Source: Pedobacter sp. Leaf250
Lineage (GTDB): Bacteria > Bacteroidota > Bacteroidia > Sphingobacteriales > Sphingobacteriaceae
Reading direction: 5' to 3'
Length of the DNA stretch: 64,000 bases
NCBI RefSeq assembly: GCF_920984735.1
Contig: NZ_CAKLBU010000019.1
Span: 35,803 to 99,802, forward strand
Position 1 is the first letter of the stretch, and the number at the start of each line of letters is the position of its first letter. This document shows, piece after piece, positions 43,302-52,770 of this stretch. A program made the position numbers and the translations under genes. The notes beneath the pieces are model-generated. The model did not search any database and was not told the origin of the DNA. It saw only the letters and a program-made list of their open reading frames with translations.

Positions 43302-43895
43302 TGCTTTTTAAATGTCTAATGGGATGCGTTAATCAGATCATTTTAAAATGAAACGCGAAGGTTATAAAGAAAAGACAAGGACAATGTTAATTATTATAAA
43401 CAAAGTGGAAGGAGTAGTTTTTATTAATCTATGGTTTCAAGACGTACTAGTTAGCCTCGAATCGGCTTACTAGTTTGGGTTATTTGTGTCAGCTCGTCAA
43501 TATGTTATAAAAAAGCATGGTAATACCTCAAAACAATTTGATTGATGTACCTATCAAATTATGGAAGTAACTATTAGTAATATGAAAGCGATTTCATTAA
43601 TTTCAAAGATTGTAGACACCAGATTCCGATCCAACATTCTAGCTCGATTTACAGCTTAAGTGCAAGAATCAGATGTTTGATTTATGAATTATATAAAAAA
43701 ATCCATTCATTATCTTATTTAGAGGAAAAAAATGTAGAAGTAAACAGCTTTATATCAGCATCCTCACTGAAAGATTGTGAAGTCACTAAAGCAGAATAAA
43801 TTCTTAAGGACTTAAAAAGAGGATTCAATCAGAAATAGAAGGCTATTTGACATGCATTTATCAATCATATATGAAGTTGTTGTATGAGGGCTCGA
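43302..43895. other. Intergenic region without a convincing gene
   Basis: About 600 bases upstream of the nuclease gene. A hairpin at 43446-43474 (ACTAGTTAGCC against GGCTTACTAGT, one mismatch) lacks a T-run. Short open frames exist (for example 32 codons from ATG 43562) but are interrupted and match no family I know. The region looks like decayed sequence. Confidence 0.4.
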
Positions 43896-44163
43896 TCAAA
43901 CACCTAAAATATCACTGATTTCAACCCCAAGTTTATCTGCAAACAATTTTAGCATACTTATAGACCCATTTACTTTCTGCTCTTTCAACGCGATCATTTT
44001 TACTAATATCTATTGGTGTAAGTTAAGAAAGTTCCTCTTGTGAGATATTCTTTTCATCTCGGAGATCAACCAATTTGGCTCCAACGCAATTCAAATATTC
44101 TTGATCTCGGTAATGTTTTCCCACGTTGGAAAAGTGGATATTAAACTCAAAAAAGGTTAGGAC
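43896..44163 (-). pseudogene. Decayed XRE-family helix-turn-helix regulator
   Basis: Read on the minus strand, the frame FNIHFSNVGKHYRDQEYL leads into VGAKLVDLRDEKNISQEELS, the start of an XRE/HTH_3 domain. It then meets an in-frame TAA (44025-44023) where a Leu/Thr-rich turn would continue. The frame goes on (TPIDISKNDRVERAES) and, after a shift near 43967, finishes with ISMLKLFADKLGVEISDILGV before TGA at 43896. The order and spacing match one HTH domain of about 70-80 residues. One stop and one frameshift make it a pseudogene, or would indicate sequencing error if both were wrong. Its ancestral target is unknown. Confidence 0.72.
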
Positions 44164-44304
44164 ATATTTGTCCTTTTTGCAAATAGTTATTATATTCGTT
44201 TATTAAAATTAGGTATTAATAAGAGTCTTGCGGTTATCGTTCTGAAGCCGTTAACACAAGTCAGCAGTTTAATACCAACAACTTGTTTGCATGTACTATA
44301 TTTG

Positions 44305-44570
44305 TACATTGATATAGTTGTGGCCTGTTGTAAATCCGTGTTAACATAAGGCCTGAGAGTGCTGCGGCGAGCCAAAAGATTTTGTTGAACACTGAGCATC
44401 AATCAACAGCCCAAATAAAACAAGTAAACAAAATCAAGTCAGGCCCTGTTAATGCGCTATTCTGGAGAGGTGTCGATTAATAATCGTTGCCGTTTGGTTA
44501 TTTTTTTTGAAGATAGATAAAATGTAAAACCGAAATTGAGGTCGACCAAAGGGCGGCCTCAATGTTTTTA
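44305..44570 (+). ncRNA. Candidate structured small RNA
   Basis: No gene is convincing here, but nested complementary segments are present. TTAACA and GGCCTGA (44341-44346 and 44350-44356) pair with TCAGGCC and TGTTAA (44439-44445 and 44447-44452). Inside these, GATTTTGTT (44378-44386) pairs with AACAAAATC (44427-44435). GGCCT (about 44322) can alternatively pair with AGGCC (44349-44353). A perfect TAnnTTTG match (44297-44304) lies just upstream and a terminator hairpin at 44536-44562 just downstream. Nested stems plus boundary signals suggest a transcript of about 265 nt, which I cannot assign to tmRNA, 6S, SRP or RNase P RNA. A small inverted-repeat element is the alternative. Confidence 0.35.
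44536..44568 (+). terminator. Rho-independent terminator
   Basis: TTGAGGTCG (44536-44544) pairs with CGGCCTCAA (44554-44562), nine pairs with one G-U wobble, followed by TGTTTTT on the plus strand. It would end a plus-strand transcript. It lies 72 bases beyond the end of the minus-strand deacetylase gene and might serve that gene too, though the T-run is weaker on that side. Confidence 0.6.
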
Positions 44571-44633
44571 AACCTGGATCAACAGTTTAACTACTTAAGG
44601 CAGTTACACTTTCAAATCGAATTGGTATAAATA

Positions 44634-45377
44634 TTATAGCTTTTTAAGTAGAAGAAAAAATGGATCATAGAGTAACCGCATCATCCGATACCTTTTGCTC
44701 AGTTTTAACTCTATTGTTTTTTTGTCATCTGTTTCATTAATCGCAAACCGCCGGAGTGTATACTTACTTTGAAATGCAGAATATATTGATACGCCGAATT
44801 GATATTCAGCTTTAGTTAACAAATTGTTATATTTTTTTGGGATCTTGCCGTAAGGATAAGCTATCGAATATATTTTAGTATCCAATAAACTTTCTAAAGT
44901 TTTTTTTGAATTGGAAATATCCTCGAATGCTTCTTGTTCGGATATCAAATTTAATCTGATGTGTTTTTCACCATGACTTCCAATTTCCATGCCCAAGCCG
45001 ATTAATTGTTTAAGTTGTGCAGCGCTCATCAATTCTACACTTGCCATGGCATGCTCCTTTACGTCCCAAATATTGATGCCACCTACATATTTAGATGGCA
45101 TATAAAAAACAGCTATCATGTTGCGTTTTAATAATTCAGGAATGGCGAAGTCAAATAACGCCGAAGGACAATCATCAAAACTGATGATAACTTTTTTCTC
45201 CAGATCTGTCTTTGAAAACTTGCGCTCATTAATTTCTGAAAATGTGGTAGTTTCTAATCCCTTTGAATCAATGCAATTTAATAATTCAATAAATTTTTTA
45301 TGACTGATACACCACTTTTCCAGGCTCGGATGAGGATGATCAGCTACATGATGTAACATGGCAATAGCAATATTCAA
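44634..45377 (-). CDS. Polysaccharide deacetylase family protein (CE4/NodB-like)
   Basis: The 247-aa protein has KKVIISFDDCPSALFDFA, the FDD metal/catalytic motif 1, then IGSHGEKHIRL, the SHGxxH motif 2 supplying two His ligands, and IYSIAYPYGKIPKK (motif 3). It starts at ATG 45377 without a clear signal peptide, so it may act in the cytoplasm or be exported by another route. CE4 enzymes remove N-acetyl or O-acetyl groups from glycans. It lies divergent to the Wzi gene, 265 bases apart, and probably modifies one of the neighbouring polysaccharides. Confidence 0.87.
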   Translation of the reverse strand: MNIAIAMLHHVADHPHPSLEKWCISHKKFIELLNCIDSKGLETTTFSEINERKFSKTDLEKKVIISFDDCPSALFDFAIPELLKRNMIAVFYMPSKYVGGINIWDVKEHAMASVELMSAAQLKQLIGLGMEIGSHGEKHIRLNLISEQEAFEDISNSKKTLESLLDTKIYSIAYPYGKIPKKYNNLLTKAEYQFGVSIYSAFQSKYTLRRFAINETDDKKTIELKLSKRYRMMRLLYDPFFLLLKKL

Positions 45378-45591
45378 TTTACAGGAGTTAATCTAAATGG
45401 GTTTCCGAATCTTTCTCAAAGAAACGTAATATATCAAATAAAACCTTGCATTATTATTTTTTCCTTTCAAAAACATAGCATATTGTCTTACCAAAAACGC
45501 TACTAAGCAAATCAACCATTAGAATATGAGGTAGTAACCTAGATAATGGCCGAAATGTATAAAAATTTTTTCTACCTGAAAAAACTTTGCC

Positions 45592-45599
45592 TATCTTCG
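45592..45599 (+). promoter_or_regulatory. Predicted -7 element of the region C capsule operon
   Basis: TATCTTCG, one mismatch to TAnnTTTG and identical to the ugd -7 element, lies 44 bases upstream of the Wzi ATG. A TTT (45569-45571), 20 bases further upstream, is a weak -33. Confidence 0.42.
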
Positions 45600-45642
45600 A
45601 GAAATTTTAACGCCTAATCTCATTACCTATTTTAACATACCC

Positions 45643-47367
45643 ATGAGGATTATCTATCTTTCCTTATTAATGTTTTCTCTAAATTTTTGTGCGTTAGCGC
45701 AAACTTTACCTGTTGGTTTGTTGGAAAATGTAGAAGATGCGTATCGAAGGCAGCAGCTCTTAGGCAAAGACACTTCCAATAGCTCATATCTGATCAGACC
45801 AATGTTTATGTCAGATCGGAATAATCTCGTTTTGGACCCAGATTCCAACTTTTTATTAAACAAGTTTAGGTATTTACTTTACAGTAATACTAAACTCCAC
45901 ACTCAAATTTATGCCTTACCTTTTTCATGGCAGCAGCAATTCAACACACACCATCCTTATGGCATGAATGATGGATCAATGGTGCAGGCTCGTGGGTACC
46001 AAACCCAGGTATCTGCTGGTATCTATGCGAAAATCGGCCCATTAAGTATTCAGTTTAGGCCAGAATATGTTTTTGCAGAGAATAAAGGATTTCAGCGCCT
46101 AGCGGATGCACCTAATGGGGTTTTTTGGAATACACCAGTTACTACAACCTATTATAATAAGATTGATTTGCCTGATCGTTTTCAGGATGGAAATTATAAT
46201 AAATTTAGCTTAGGTCAGAGCAGCGTTAGATTGATTGTTGGTTCTATATCAGCAGGATTCTCCAACGAAAATTTATGGTGGGGACCAGGTGTAAGAAGCT
46301 CCTTGTTGATGAGCAATAATTCCTCGGGATTCAGGCATTTAACTTTGAATACAATAAGGCCGATTAAAACCTATATTGGTTCTTTCGAAGCACAACTGAT
46401 CGGCGGTAGATTGGAGCAATCTGGGATTGATCTTAATAATGATCTCACTGTTCCATTGGCTATCCGAAATGAATTAGTTTTAAAGCCGCATGATTGGCGG
46501 TATATATCTGGCTTCACTGCTACTTACCAACCAAAATGGGTCCCGCAATTATTCTTAGGCTTGGCACGTACCTTCATTGTAAATCGTTCTAGTATGGGCA
46601 GGTCATTTGGTGATTATGTTCCTGTGTTTGGCGCTGTGGATAAATCTGCTTTTGCGCAAGGTGATGGAAGCAATGCTGCAGATGATGCAGAAAAAGATCA
46701 GTATATATCTTTTTTTGCTCGATACGTACTTCCAGAAAGTAAGGCTGAAGTCTACTTTGAATACGGTCGAAATGACCATGCTAATGATATACGTGATGCT
46801 ATAATTGAGCCAGAGCATACCCGTGCATACGTAGTCGGCTTCCGCAAGTTGATCCCGATGGGAAATGCTGATGAATTTATCCAAATCGGTATTGAATTGA
46901 CGCAAACTGAAAAACCTACAACTAGGGAGACTAGGGCTAGTGAAACCTGGTACAGTCATTACCAGGTCTTGGATGGTTATACGAATAAAGGCCAAGTATT
47001 GGGCGCTGGTGTAGGGCCTGGAAGTAATCTACAAACATTTGATGTGAGTTGGGTGAAGGGTTTGAAAAGAATCGGTATCCAGTTGGAGAGATTAGTGAAT
47101 AACAATGATTTATTTTATAAATTTGCCTACGCCTCATCTGATAAAAATCAATATATAAACAGGCATTGGGTTGATCTCTCTTTAGGGGGGAATGTAAGTT
47201 GGAATTATAAAAATTTTATTCTTAATGGTCGACTGACTTATATCCGTTCCTTAAATTATCAATATCAATGGCAAGCTAAGCTAGGTTCTACCGACTACTG
47301 GGACTGGAATAAACAGGATGTTAATAATCTCCACGCCAAGGTGGGTCTCGTATACGTTATAAATTAA
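45643..47367 (+). CDS. wzi: Capsule assembly Wzi-family outer-membrane protein
   Basis: The 574-aa protein has a signal peptide, RIIYLSLLMFSLNFCALAQ. The mature part is barrel-like, with the family blocks LLSNTK-like YLLYSNTKLHTQIYALPFSW, LSIQFRPEYVFAENK, SAGFSNENLWWGPGVRSSLL, MSNNSSGFRHLTLNTIRPI and IGSFEAQLIGGRLEQSG. Wzi proteins bind exported group 1-like capsule to the cell surface. As the first gene of the region C run it fits the usual Bacteroidota order Wzi, Wza, Wzc. A 141-base gap follows before the Wza gene. Confidence 0.85.
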   Translation: MRIIYLSLLMFSLNFCALAQTLPVGLLENVEDAYRRQQLLGKDTSNSSYLIRPMFMSDRNNLVLDPDSNFLLNKFRYLLYSNTKLHTQIYALPFSWQQQFNTHHPYGMNDGSMVQARGYQTQVSAGIYAKIGPLSIQFRPEYVFAENKGFQRLADAPNGVFWNTPVTTTYYNKIDLPDRFQDGNYNKFSLGQSSVRLIVGSISAGFSNENLWWGPGVRSSLLMSNNSSGFRHLTLNTIRPIKTYIGSFEAQLIGGRLEQSGIDLNNDLTVPLAIRNELVLKPHDWRYISGFTATYQPKWVPQLFLGLARTFIVNRSSMGRSFGDYVPVFGAVDKSAFAQGDGSNAADDAEKDQYISFFARYVLPESKAEVYFEYGRNDHANDIRDAIIEPEHTRAYVVGFRKLIPMGNADEFIQIGIELTQTEKPTTRETRASETWYSHYQVLDGYTNKGQVLGAGVGPGSNLQTFDVSWVKGLKRIGIQLERLVNNNDLFYKFAYASSDKNQYINRHWVDLSLGGNVSWNYKNFILNGRLTYIRSLNYQYQWQAKLGSTDYWDWNKQDVNNLHAKVGLVYVIN

Positions 47368-47508
47368 AAAACCAAGATTTTACATATTACAATTAAATTA
47401 TTAAGTTTGCACTGTATTGAAGTGCTCCATCAAATTCGTAAAATCATTTATGATTTTTAAGATCAAAACAATACCTATAAAGGCAATATTTTGCTTTGCT
47501 TAACACCT

Positions 47509-48318
47509 ATGAATAAAAATATATTTACCAGAATTAGGTTGCAACTTTGTGTGTTTTTATGTGCAGTTGCAATTTTCTCTTCCTGCGTTAGCAGTAAAAA
47601 CATTCCTTATTTTCAGGATATTCAAACAGTCAATCAGGCAAAGTTGGAAAAAGCTACAGCATTTACCGAGCCTGTAATACAGTCGGATGATATTCTAAGC
47701 ATCAATATTTTTACTTTGAATCCTCAAACTGGTTTGGTTATTAATCAAGCCGCTGCTACTCCTTTATTAGGCGGAAGCTCTTCTACAGCGCTAGCGCAGC
47801 AGCAAACTACAGGATTTTTAGTTGATAAAAATGGAGAAATTGAGTTGGCTTTAGTTGGAAAAATCAAAGTTGCAGGCTTAACAACATATCAAGCTCGAGA
47901 ACTAGTTAGAGAAAGAGTTAGCATTTTTTATAAAGAGCCAAATGTGCAACTGCGCTTTGCTAATTTTAAAGTAAGCGTATTAGGTGAGGTTAATCAGCCC
48001 TCTGCTTATACCCTACCAAACGAAAAGGTTTCTATTTTAGATGCCCTAAGTTTAGCTGGTGATTTAACTATCTACGGAAAGAGAGAGAATGTATTGATTG
48101 TGCGTGACAACAATGGTAAAAAAGAGTTTGCTCGTTTAAATCTAAATTCCTCTGAAATCTTTAGTAGTCCTTTTTACTATTTGAAGCAAAATGATGTTGT
48201 TTATGTAGAACCCAATAAACGTAAAGTGTCTGCATCTAATTCTGCACAAATTCAAACTATTGGGGTAATAGCATCAGTTCTTTCGGTAATTGTTATTGCC
48301 ATTACCAATTTCAAATAA
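47509..48318 (+). CDS. wza: Polysaccharide export lipoprotein (Wza/BexD-like, SLBB)
   Basis: Started at ATG 47509 (269 aa); the open frame begins at a TTG 18 bases earlier. MNKNIFTRIRLQLCVFLCAVAIFSSC is a lipoprotein signal ending at the FSSC lipobox. VIQSDDILSINIFTLNP and GFLVDKNGEIELALVGKIKVAGLTTYQAR form the polysaccharide-export domain, FKVSVLGEVNQPSAYTLPNEKVSILDAL one SLBB unit, and a C-terminal helix closes it (TIGVIASVLSVIVIAI). It is the compact type, unlike the six-SLBB protein of region B. It pairs with the Wzc encoded 9 bases downstream. Confidence 0.9.
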   Translation: MNKNIFTRIRLQLCVFLCAVAIFSSCVSSKNIPYFQDIQTVNQAKLEKATAFTEPVIQSDDILSINIFTLNPQTGLVINQAAATPLLGGSSSTALAQQQTTGFLVDKNGEIELALVGKIKVAGLTTYQARELVRERVSIFYKEPNVQLRFANFKVSVLGEVNQPSAYTLPNEKVSILDALSLAGDLTIYGKRENVLIVRDNNGKKEFARLNLNSSEIFSSPFYYLKQNDVVYVEPNKRKVSASNSAQIQTIGVIASVLSVIVIAITNFK

Positions 48319-48327
48319 TTATAGTAA

Positions 48328-50685
48328 ATGAATAACCTATCTAGCCTAAATAAAGACAGCCATTTTAAAAGTGAGGAAGATTCGATTGATTTCAAAGTAA
48401 TATTTAACAAATTATTAGAAAAATGGCATTGGTTTTTAATTAGTTTGTTTGTATCTTTTATATGTGCTTTTATGTACTTAAAATACACTGCACCGGTATA
48501 CCAAATCAACGCAAGAGTTTTAGTAAATGATGATGAGAAAGGTGGGCTTGCTAAACAAGCGGGTGCATTAATGGATCTTGGTGGTCTTATGGGGGCCAAG
48601 AATTCTGTTGATAATGAAGTCGAGATATTGAAAACACGCTTTTTAATGGAGCAGGTTGTTAGGCAAATGCAATTAAATATAATTTATTACCAAAGAAGTA
48701 ATTTGGTGAACAGAGAATTGTATACCTCACCATTTAAGGTTGTTATTGTAAAAGGAATTGACACTATCAAATCGACCCACATTAGAATAGAAACTAGTGA
48801 AAATGGAGAATTAAGTGTAAATACACAAAATTTTGTGGGCAAAGTTAAACTTGATGATGTTTTTTTTATTAAAGGTGTTGGTAATCTAAAAGTTGTAAAA
48901 TCTTTTGGATCCATTCCTAAAGGTAGTGAGTTCTCAGTGTCGATATCTTCAATTGATGAACGTGTAGCCGAACTTATGAAAAAATTGACGGTTGGTGTAT
49001 CTAATAAACAAGTGACCGTTATTGATTTAGGATTGTCTTATCCCATTCCGCAAAAAGGCCAGGACATTTTGAATGTGCTCATTTCTCAATATATAATTGC
49101 TAATCTCGACGACAAGAATGCTATTGCGGATAGTACTGGTAAGTTCATCAAGGAACGTCTTTCTTTAATTGCTTCAGAATTAGGGGATGTGGAAAATGAA
49201 GTTCAAACCTTTAAACAAAAAAATAATCTTGCTGATATGACTGAGCAGGGAAAAGTGTTGGTTCAAAACACTGGCGAAATTAATAATGAACTTGCGAAGG
49301 CTGAGACCCAAGTTGCTATTATAAATGATTTGGAAGTTTATATGAAAGATGAAACTAAAAATCGTAGGGTATTCCCAAGCTCATTACTTCCTCAAGACAT
49401 GGTATTTTCCGGATTAATGGAACAATATAATGCCTTACTTATAGAACGTGACAAACAATTGTTGAGCGTCACGGAAGAGAGCCCATTTATTCAGAATATT
49501 GATAAACAAATAGTTGCATTGAGAAGAGGCATTCTATCGAATATTGTAAATACAAAAAATACTTTTGTTCAGACTAGGAATAAACTTCAAGGCCAGCTTA
49601 ACCAAGCTCAGGGCCAAATATCTGGCGTACCTCAGATTGAAAAAAATTATTTGAAATTAGCGAGAAATCGAGATATTAAGCAAGAGCTGTATATTTTTTT
49701 GATGCAAAAGGCAGAAGAAACCGCCATTTCTAAGACTTCTAATATCTCTATAGCAAAAGTAATTGATCCACCCAAAGCTGAATTCAAAGCAGTAAGCCCA
49801 AAACAAAGTTTTGTCTTTGGAGCTAGTTTTATATTAGGATTATTGTTGCCAAGTGCAGCTATTTTTGCTTTAAATATGCTACAAACTACTATAGCTACAA
49901 AAGAAGACATTACAAATGCTACCCAAGTGCCTATAATTGGAGAGATTAGTCACAATGCCGGGAGTAATACAATTGTCGCAACACATTCAAGATCAGCAAT
50001 CTCTGAGCAATTTCGTGCGCTCAGAACAAACCTCTCATTTTATCTAAAATTAGAAGAGGAGAAGGTAATTCTACTCACTTCTAGCATGAGTGGTGAGGGC
50101 AAATCGTTTACTGCCATCAATCTGGCAAATATTTTGGCGCTATCAGGTAAGAAAGTTTTATTAATGGAACTGGACTTGCGTAAACCGGGACTATCTTTAA
50201 AATTGGGTATGAATAATGGAATAGGCTTTACAAATTATATTATTAATCCTGATCTATTAACTAGTGATATAGTCAGACCATTGTCTATCAATAGTAATAT
50301 GTTCATTGTTTCATCTGGGCCACTTCCACCTAATCCTGCAGAAACATTAATGAGTCCCCATACTTTACAGTTAATTACCCAGTTGAAAAAAGAATTCGAT
50401 TATATTATCATAGATGCACCTCCGATCGGCATCATAACTGATGCACAGTTATTAGCTAAATATGCAAATGCCACAATCTACCTCGTTAGGCAAAACGTTA
50501 CAAATAAAGATCAAATTGGGATTCTAAATGATCTTTATCACTCGAATAAAATGCAGAACTTAGGAATTGTAGTTAACGATATTGTGAGTAAATCATATGG
50601 TTACGGTTATGGTTATGGTAACTACGGTGAAGAAATAAAATCAAGCCGTATTACAAAACTATTTAATAAATTTAGAAAATCTTGA
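48328..50685 (+). CDS. wzc: Wzc-type tyrosine autokinase / chain-length regulator
   Basis: The 785-aa protein has a Wzz domain (TM1 HWFLISLFVSFICAFMYLKY), a periplasmic coiled-coil region and a GNVR-like segment before TM2 (FVFGASFILGLLLPSAAIF). A cytoplasmic BY-kinase follows: Walker A SSMSGEGKSFTAIN (about 585-598), Walker A' LMELDLRKPGLSL and Walker B YIIIDAPPIGIITDA. The tail SYGYGYGYGNYGEE has five tyrosines, the expected autophosphorylation cluster. It sets polymer length and couples export to phosphorylation. The matching CpsB-type phosphatase is not in this locus; the only one in the window is at 23178. Confidence 0.94.
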   Translation: MNNLSSLNKDSHFKSEEDSIDFKVIFNKLLEKWHWFLISLFVSFICAFMYLKYTAPVYQINARVLVNDDEKGGLAKQAGALMDLGGLMGAKNSVDNEVEILKTRFLMEQVVRQMQLNIIYYQRSNLVNRELYTSPFKVVIVKGIDTIKSTHIRIETSENGELSVNTQNFVGKVKLDDVFFIKGVGNLKVVKSFGSIPKGSEFSVSISSIDERVAELMKKLTVGVSNKQVTVIDLGLSYPIPQKGQDILNVLISQYIIANLDDKNAIADSTGKFIKERLSLIASELGDVENEVQTFKQKNNLADMTEQGKVLVQNTGEINNELAKAETQVAIINDLEVYMKDETKNRRVFPSSLLPQDMVFSGLMEQYNALLIERDKQLLSVTEESPFIQNIDKQIVALRRGILSNIVNTKNTFVQTRNKLQGQLNQAQGQISGVPQIEKNYLKLARNRDIKQELYIFLMQKAEETAISKTSNISIAKVIDPPKAEFKAVSPKQSFVFGASFILGLLLPSAAIFALNMLQTTIATKEDITNATQVPIIGEISHNAGSNTIVATHSRSAISEQFRALRTNLSFYLKLEEEKVILLTSSMSGEGKSFTAINLANILALSGKKVLLMELDLRKPGLSLKLGMNNGIGFTNYIINPDLLTSDIVRPLSINSNMFIVSSGPLPPNPAETLMSPHTLQLITQLKKEFDYIIIDAPPIGIITDAQLLAKYANATIYLVRQNVTNKDQIGILNDLYHSNKMQNLGIVVNDIVSKSYGYGYGYGNYGEEIKSSRITKLFNKFRKS

Positions 50686-50692
50686 AAAAAAA

Positions 50693-51820
50693 ATGAAAGT
50701 TGCATTAATAACAGGAATAACCGGGCAAGATGGTGCTTATCTAGCAGAATTACTTTTGGATAAGGGTTATATGGTTCACGGGATTAAGAGAAGGAGTTCA
50801 TTATTCAATACAGATCGCATTGATCACCTATATCAAGATCCACATGATGAGAATGTACGCTTTAAATTGCACTATGGGGACTTAACTGATTCGACCAATC
50901 TAATCAGAATCGTGCAAGAGATTCAGCCAGATGAGATCTATAATTTGGGGGCAATGAGTCACGTAAAAGTGAGCTTTGATTCGCCTGAATATGTTGCTAA
51001 TGTAGATGGTATCGGAACCTTAAGGATATTAGAAGCAGTACGAATCTTAGGTTTGGAAAAGAAGACAAGAGTTTATCAAGCGTCAACCTCAGAGCTTTAT
51101 GGTGGTATGCCTGAAAATAAAAATGATAAGGGATTTTATGACGAGAGTTCACCGTTCTATCCCCGTTCGCCATATGGAGTAGCTAAAATTTATGGTTTTT
51201 GGATTACCAAAAACTATCGCGAAGCTTACGGCATGTTCGCTTGTAACGGCATCTTGTTTAACCATGAAAGTCCTCTGAGAGGAGAGACCTTCGTGACTAG
51301 AAAAATTACCCGTGCAGTAGCAAAAATTGCCCAAGGGTTACAGAGTAAACTATATCTTGGAAATTTAAACGCGGAACGCGATTGGGGACATGCAAAAGAC
51401 TATGTAGAGGCTATGTGGAGAATCTTACAACAAGATGTTCCTGAGGATTATGTTATTGCTACAGGTGTAACTACTATGGTTCGAGAATTCGTACGTATGG
51501 CATTTGCAGAAGTGGGCATCACCTTAGAATTTAGAGGCGAAGGTATTGAGGAAAAAGGTTTCGTTGTGAGTTGTACTTATCCAGAATACCAAATTGCCGT
51601 AGGAACTGAAGTTGTTGGAGTTGATCCATCTTATTTCCGCCCAACAGAGGTTGATTTATTAATAGGAGATCCAACGAAATCCAAAATTAAATTGGGTTGG
51701 GAGCCTAAATATAATCTTGCTGCCTTAGTGAAGGAAATGGTAGCCGTTGATGTGGATCATTTTAAGAAGGAATCACTATTAAAGTCACACGGTTACACTA
51801 TTAAAAATCAGTACGAATAA
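50693..51820 (+). CDS. gmd: GDP-mannose 4,6-dehydratase
   Basis: The 375-aa SDR has ALITGITGQDGAYLAELLL, GIKRRSSLFNTDRIDHLYQ, NLGAMSHVKVSFDSPEY, STSELYGG and SPYGVAKIYGFWITKNYREAY (YxxxK), all characteristic of Gmd. It makes GDP-4-keto-6-deoxymannose, the precursor of GDP-fucose, GDP-rhamnose and GDP-perosamine. The stop overlaps the next start by one base; that gene encodes the enzyme that completes GDP-L-fucose. ManC at 60607 supplies GDP-mannose. Confidence 0.96.
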   Translation: MKVALITGITGQDGAYLAELLLDKGYMVHGIKRRSSLFNTDRIDHLYQDPHDENVRFKLHYGDLTDSTNLIRIVQEIQPDEIYNLGAMSHVKVSFDSPEYVANVDGIGTLRILEAVRILGLEKKTRVYQASTSELYGGMPENKNDKGFYDESSPFYPRSPYGVAKIYGFWITKNYREAYGMFACNGILFNHESPLRGETFVTRKITRAVAKIAQGLQSKLYLGNLNAERDWGHAKDYVEAMWRILQQDVPEDYVIATGVTTMVREFVRMAFAEVGITLEFRGEGIEEKGFVVSCTYPEYQIAVGTEVVGVDPSYFRPTEVDLLIGDPTKSKIKLGWEPKYNLAALVKEMVAVDVDHFKKESLLKSHGYTIKNQYE

Positions 51821-52767
51821 TGTCGGAATTGTATTTGCAAGATAGAAATGCAAAAATATATATTGCAGGGCACCGAGGTATGGTTGGTTCTGCAATATTT
51901 AGAAAGTTACAAAAAGATGGGTTTAAGAACCTTGTATATCGTACTTCTTCTGAGCTTGATTTAAGGGACCAGGCCGCTGTACAGGAATTTTTTGAATCGG
52001 AAAAACCAGAATATGTATTCTTAGCCGCAGCAAAAGTAGGCGGCATTGTTGCAAACAATACTTATCGAGCAGATTTTATTTATGAGAATTTAATGATTCA
52101 AAGTAATATTATAGAATCTTCCAGGAAAGTAAACGTTAAAAAATTGATGTTTTTAGGCTCATCATGTATTTATCCTAAAATGGCTCCGCAGCCATTAAAG
52201 GAAGAATATCTCTTGACGGGAGAACTGGAGCCAACAAATGAGCCGTATGCGATAGCAAAAATTGCAGGTATAAAAATGTGTGATGCCTATCGTGATCAAT
52301 ATGGCTGTAATTATATCTCTGTAATGCCGACCAACCTTTATGGTCTAAATGATAACTATCATCCGGAAAACTCTCATGTATTGCCAGCATTAATCAGAAG
52401 ATTTGATGAGGCAAAAGAGAATAAGTTGCCAGCAGTAACAATCTGGGGAACGGGTTCACCGAAAAGAGAATTTTTATATGCTGATGATCTTGCTGATGCA
52501 TGTGTTTTCTTAATGGCAACTTATAATGAAGCTGGCCTTGTTAATGTTGGATCTGGAGAAGATTTGAGCATTAAAGAATTAGCAGCTATTATCAAGAACA
52601 TTGTAGGTTTTGAAGGTGATATTAATTTTGATCATACCAAACCAGATGGTACGCCCAGAAAGTTGATGGATGTGTCCAAATTAACCAACTTTGGTTGGAC
52701 TTTCTCTATTGACTTGAATGATGGACTTAGATTGGCGTACGAAGATTTTAAATATAAAAAGAATTAA
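51820..52767 (+). CDS. fcl: GDP-L-fucose synthase
   Basis: The 315-aa SDR has KIYIAGHRGMVGSAIFRKL, AAAKVGGIVANN, LGSSCIYPKMAPQPLKE, NEPYAIAKIAGIKMCDAYR (YxxxK) and NLYGLNDNYHPENSHVLPALI, diagnostic of Fcl/WcaG. It epimerises C3 and C5 and reduces C4 of the Gmd product. The one-base overlap with gmd implies coupled translation. L-fucose is therefore a predicted component of the region C polysaccharide. Confidence 0.95.
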   Translation: MSELYLQDRNAKIYIAGHRGMVGSAIFRKLQKDGFKNLVYRTSSELDLRDQAAVQEFFESEKPEYVFLAAAKVGGIVANNTYRADFIYENLMIQSNIIESSRKVNVKKLMFLGSSCIYPKMAPQPLKEEYLLTGELEPTNEPYAIAKIAGIKMCDAYRDQYGCNYISVMPTNLYGLNDNYHPENSHVLPALIRRFDEAKENKLPAVTIWGTGSPKREFLYADDLADACVFLMATYNEAGLVNVGSGEDLSIKELAAIIKNIVGFEGDINFDHTKPDGTPRKLMDVSKLTNFGWTFSIDLNDGLRLAYEDFKYKKN

Positions 52768-52770
52768 TTA

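Noticed and set aside
43446..43474. ACTAGTTAGCC hairpin as a terminator
   Set aside because: No T-run follows on either strand; kept only as an unexplained inverted repeat.
44159..44174. AGGACA-TATT-TGTCCT hairpin as a terminator
   Set aside because: Only six base pairs; it lies at the 5' end of a decayed regulator and serves no obvious gene.
44190..44402. 70-codon minus-strand frame
   Set aside because: No recognisable domain, and it overlaps nested inverted repeats that fit a structured RNA or small element better.
46603..46995. Minus-strand 130-codon frame inside wzi
   Set aside because: Antisense to conserved barrel sequence of the Wzi protein; no supporting signals.
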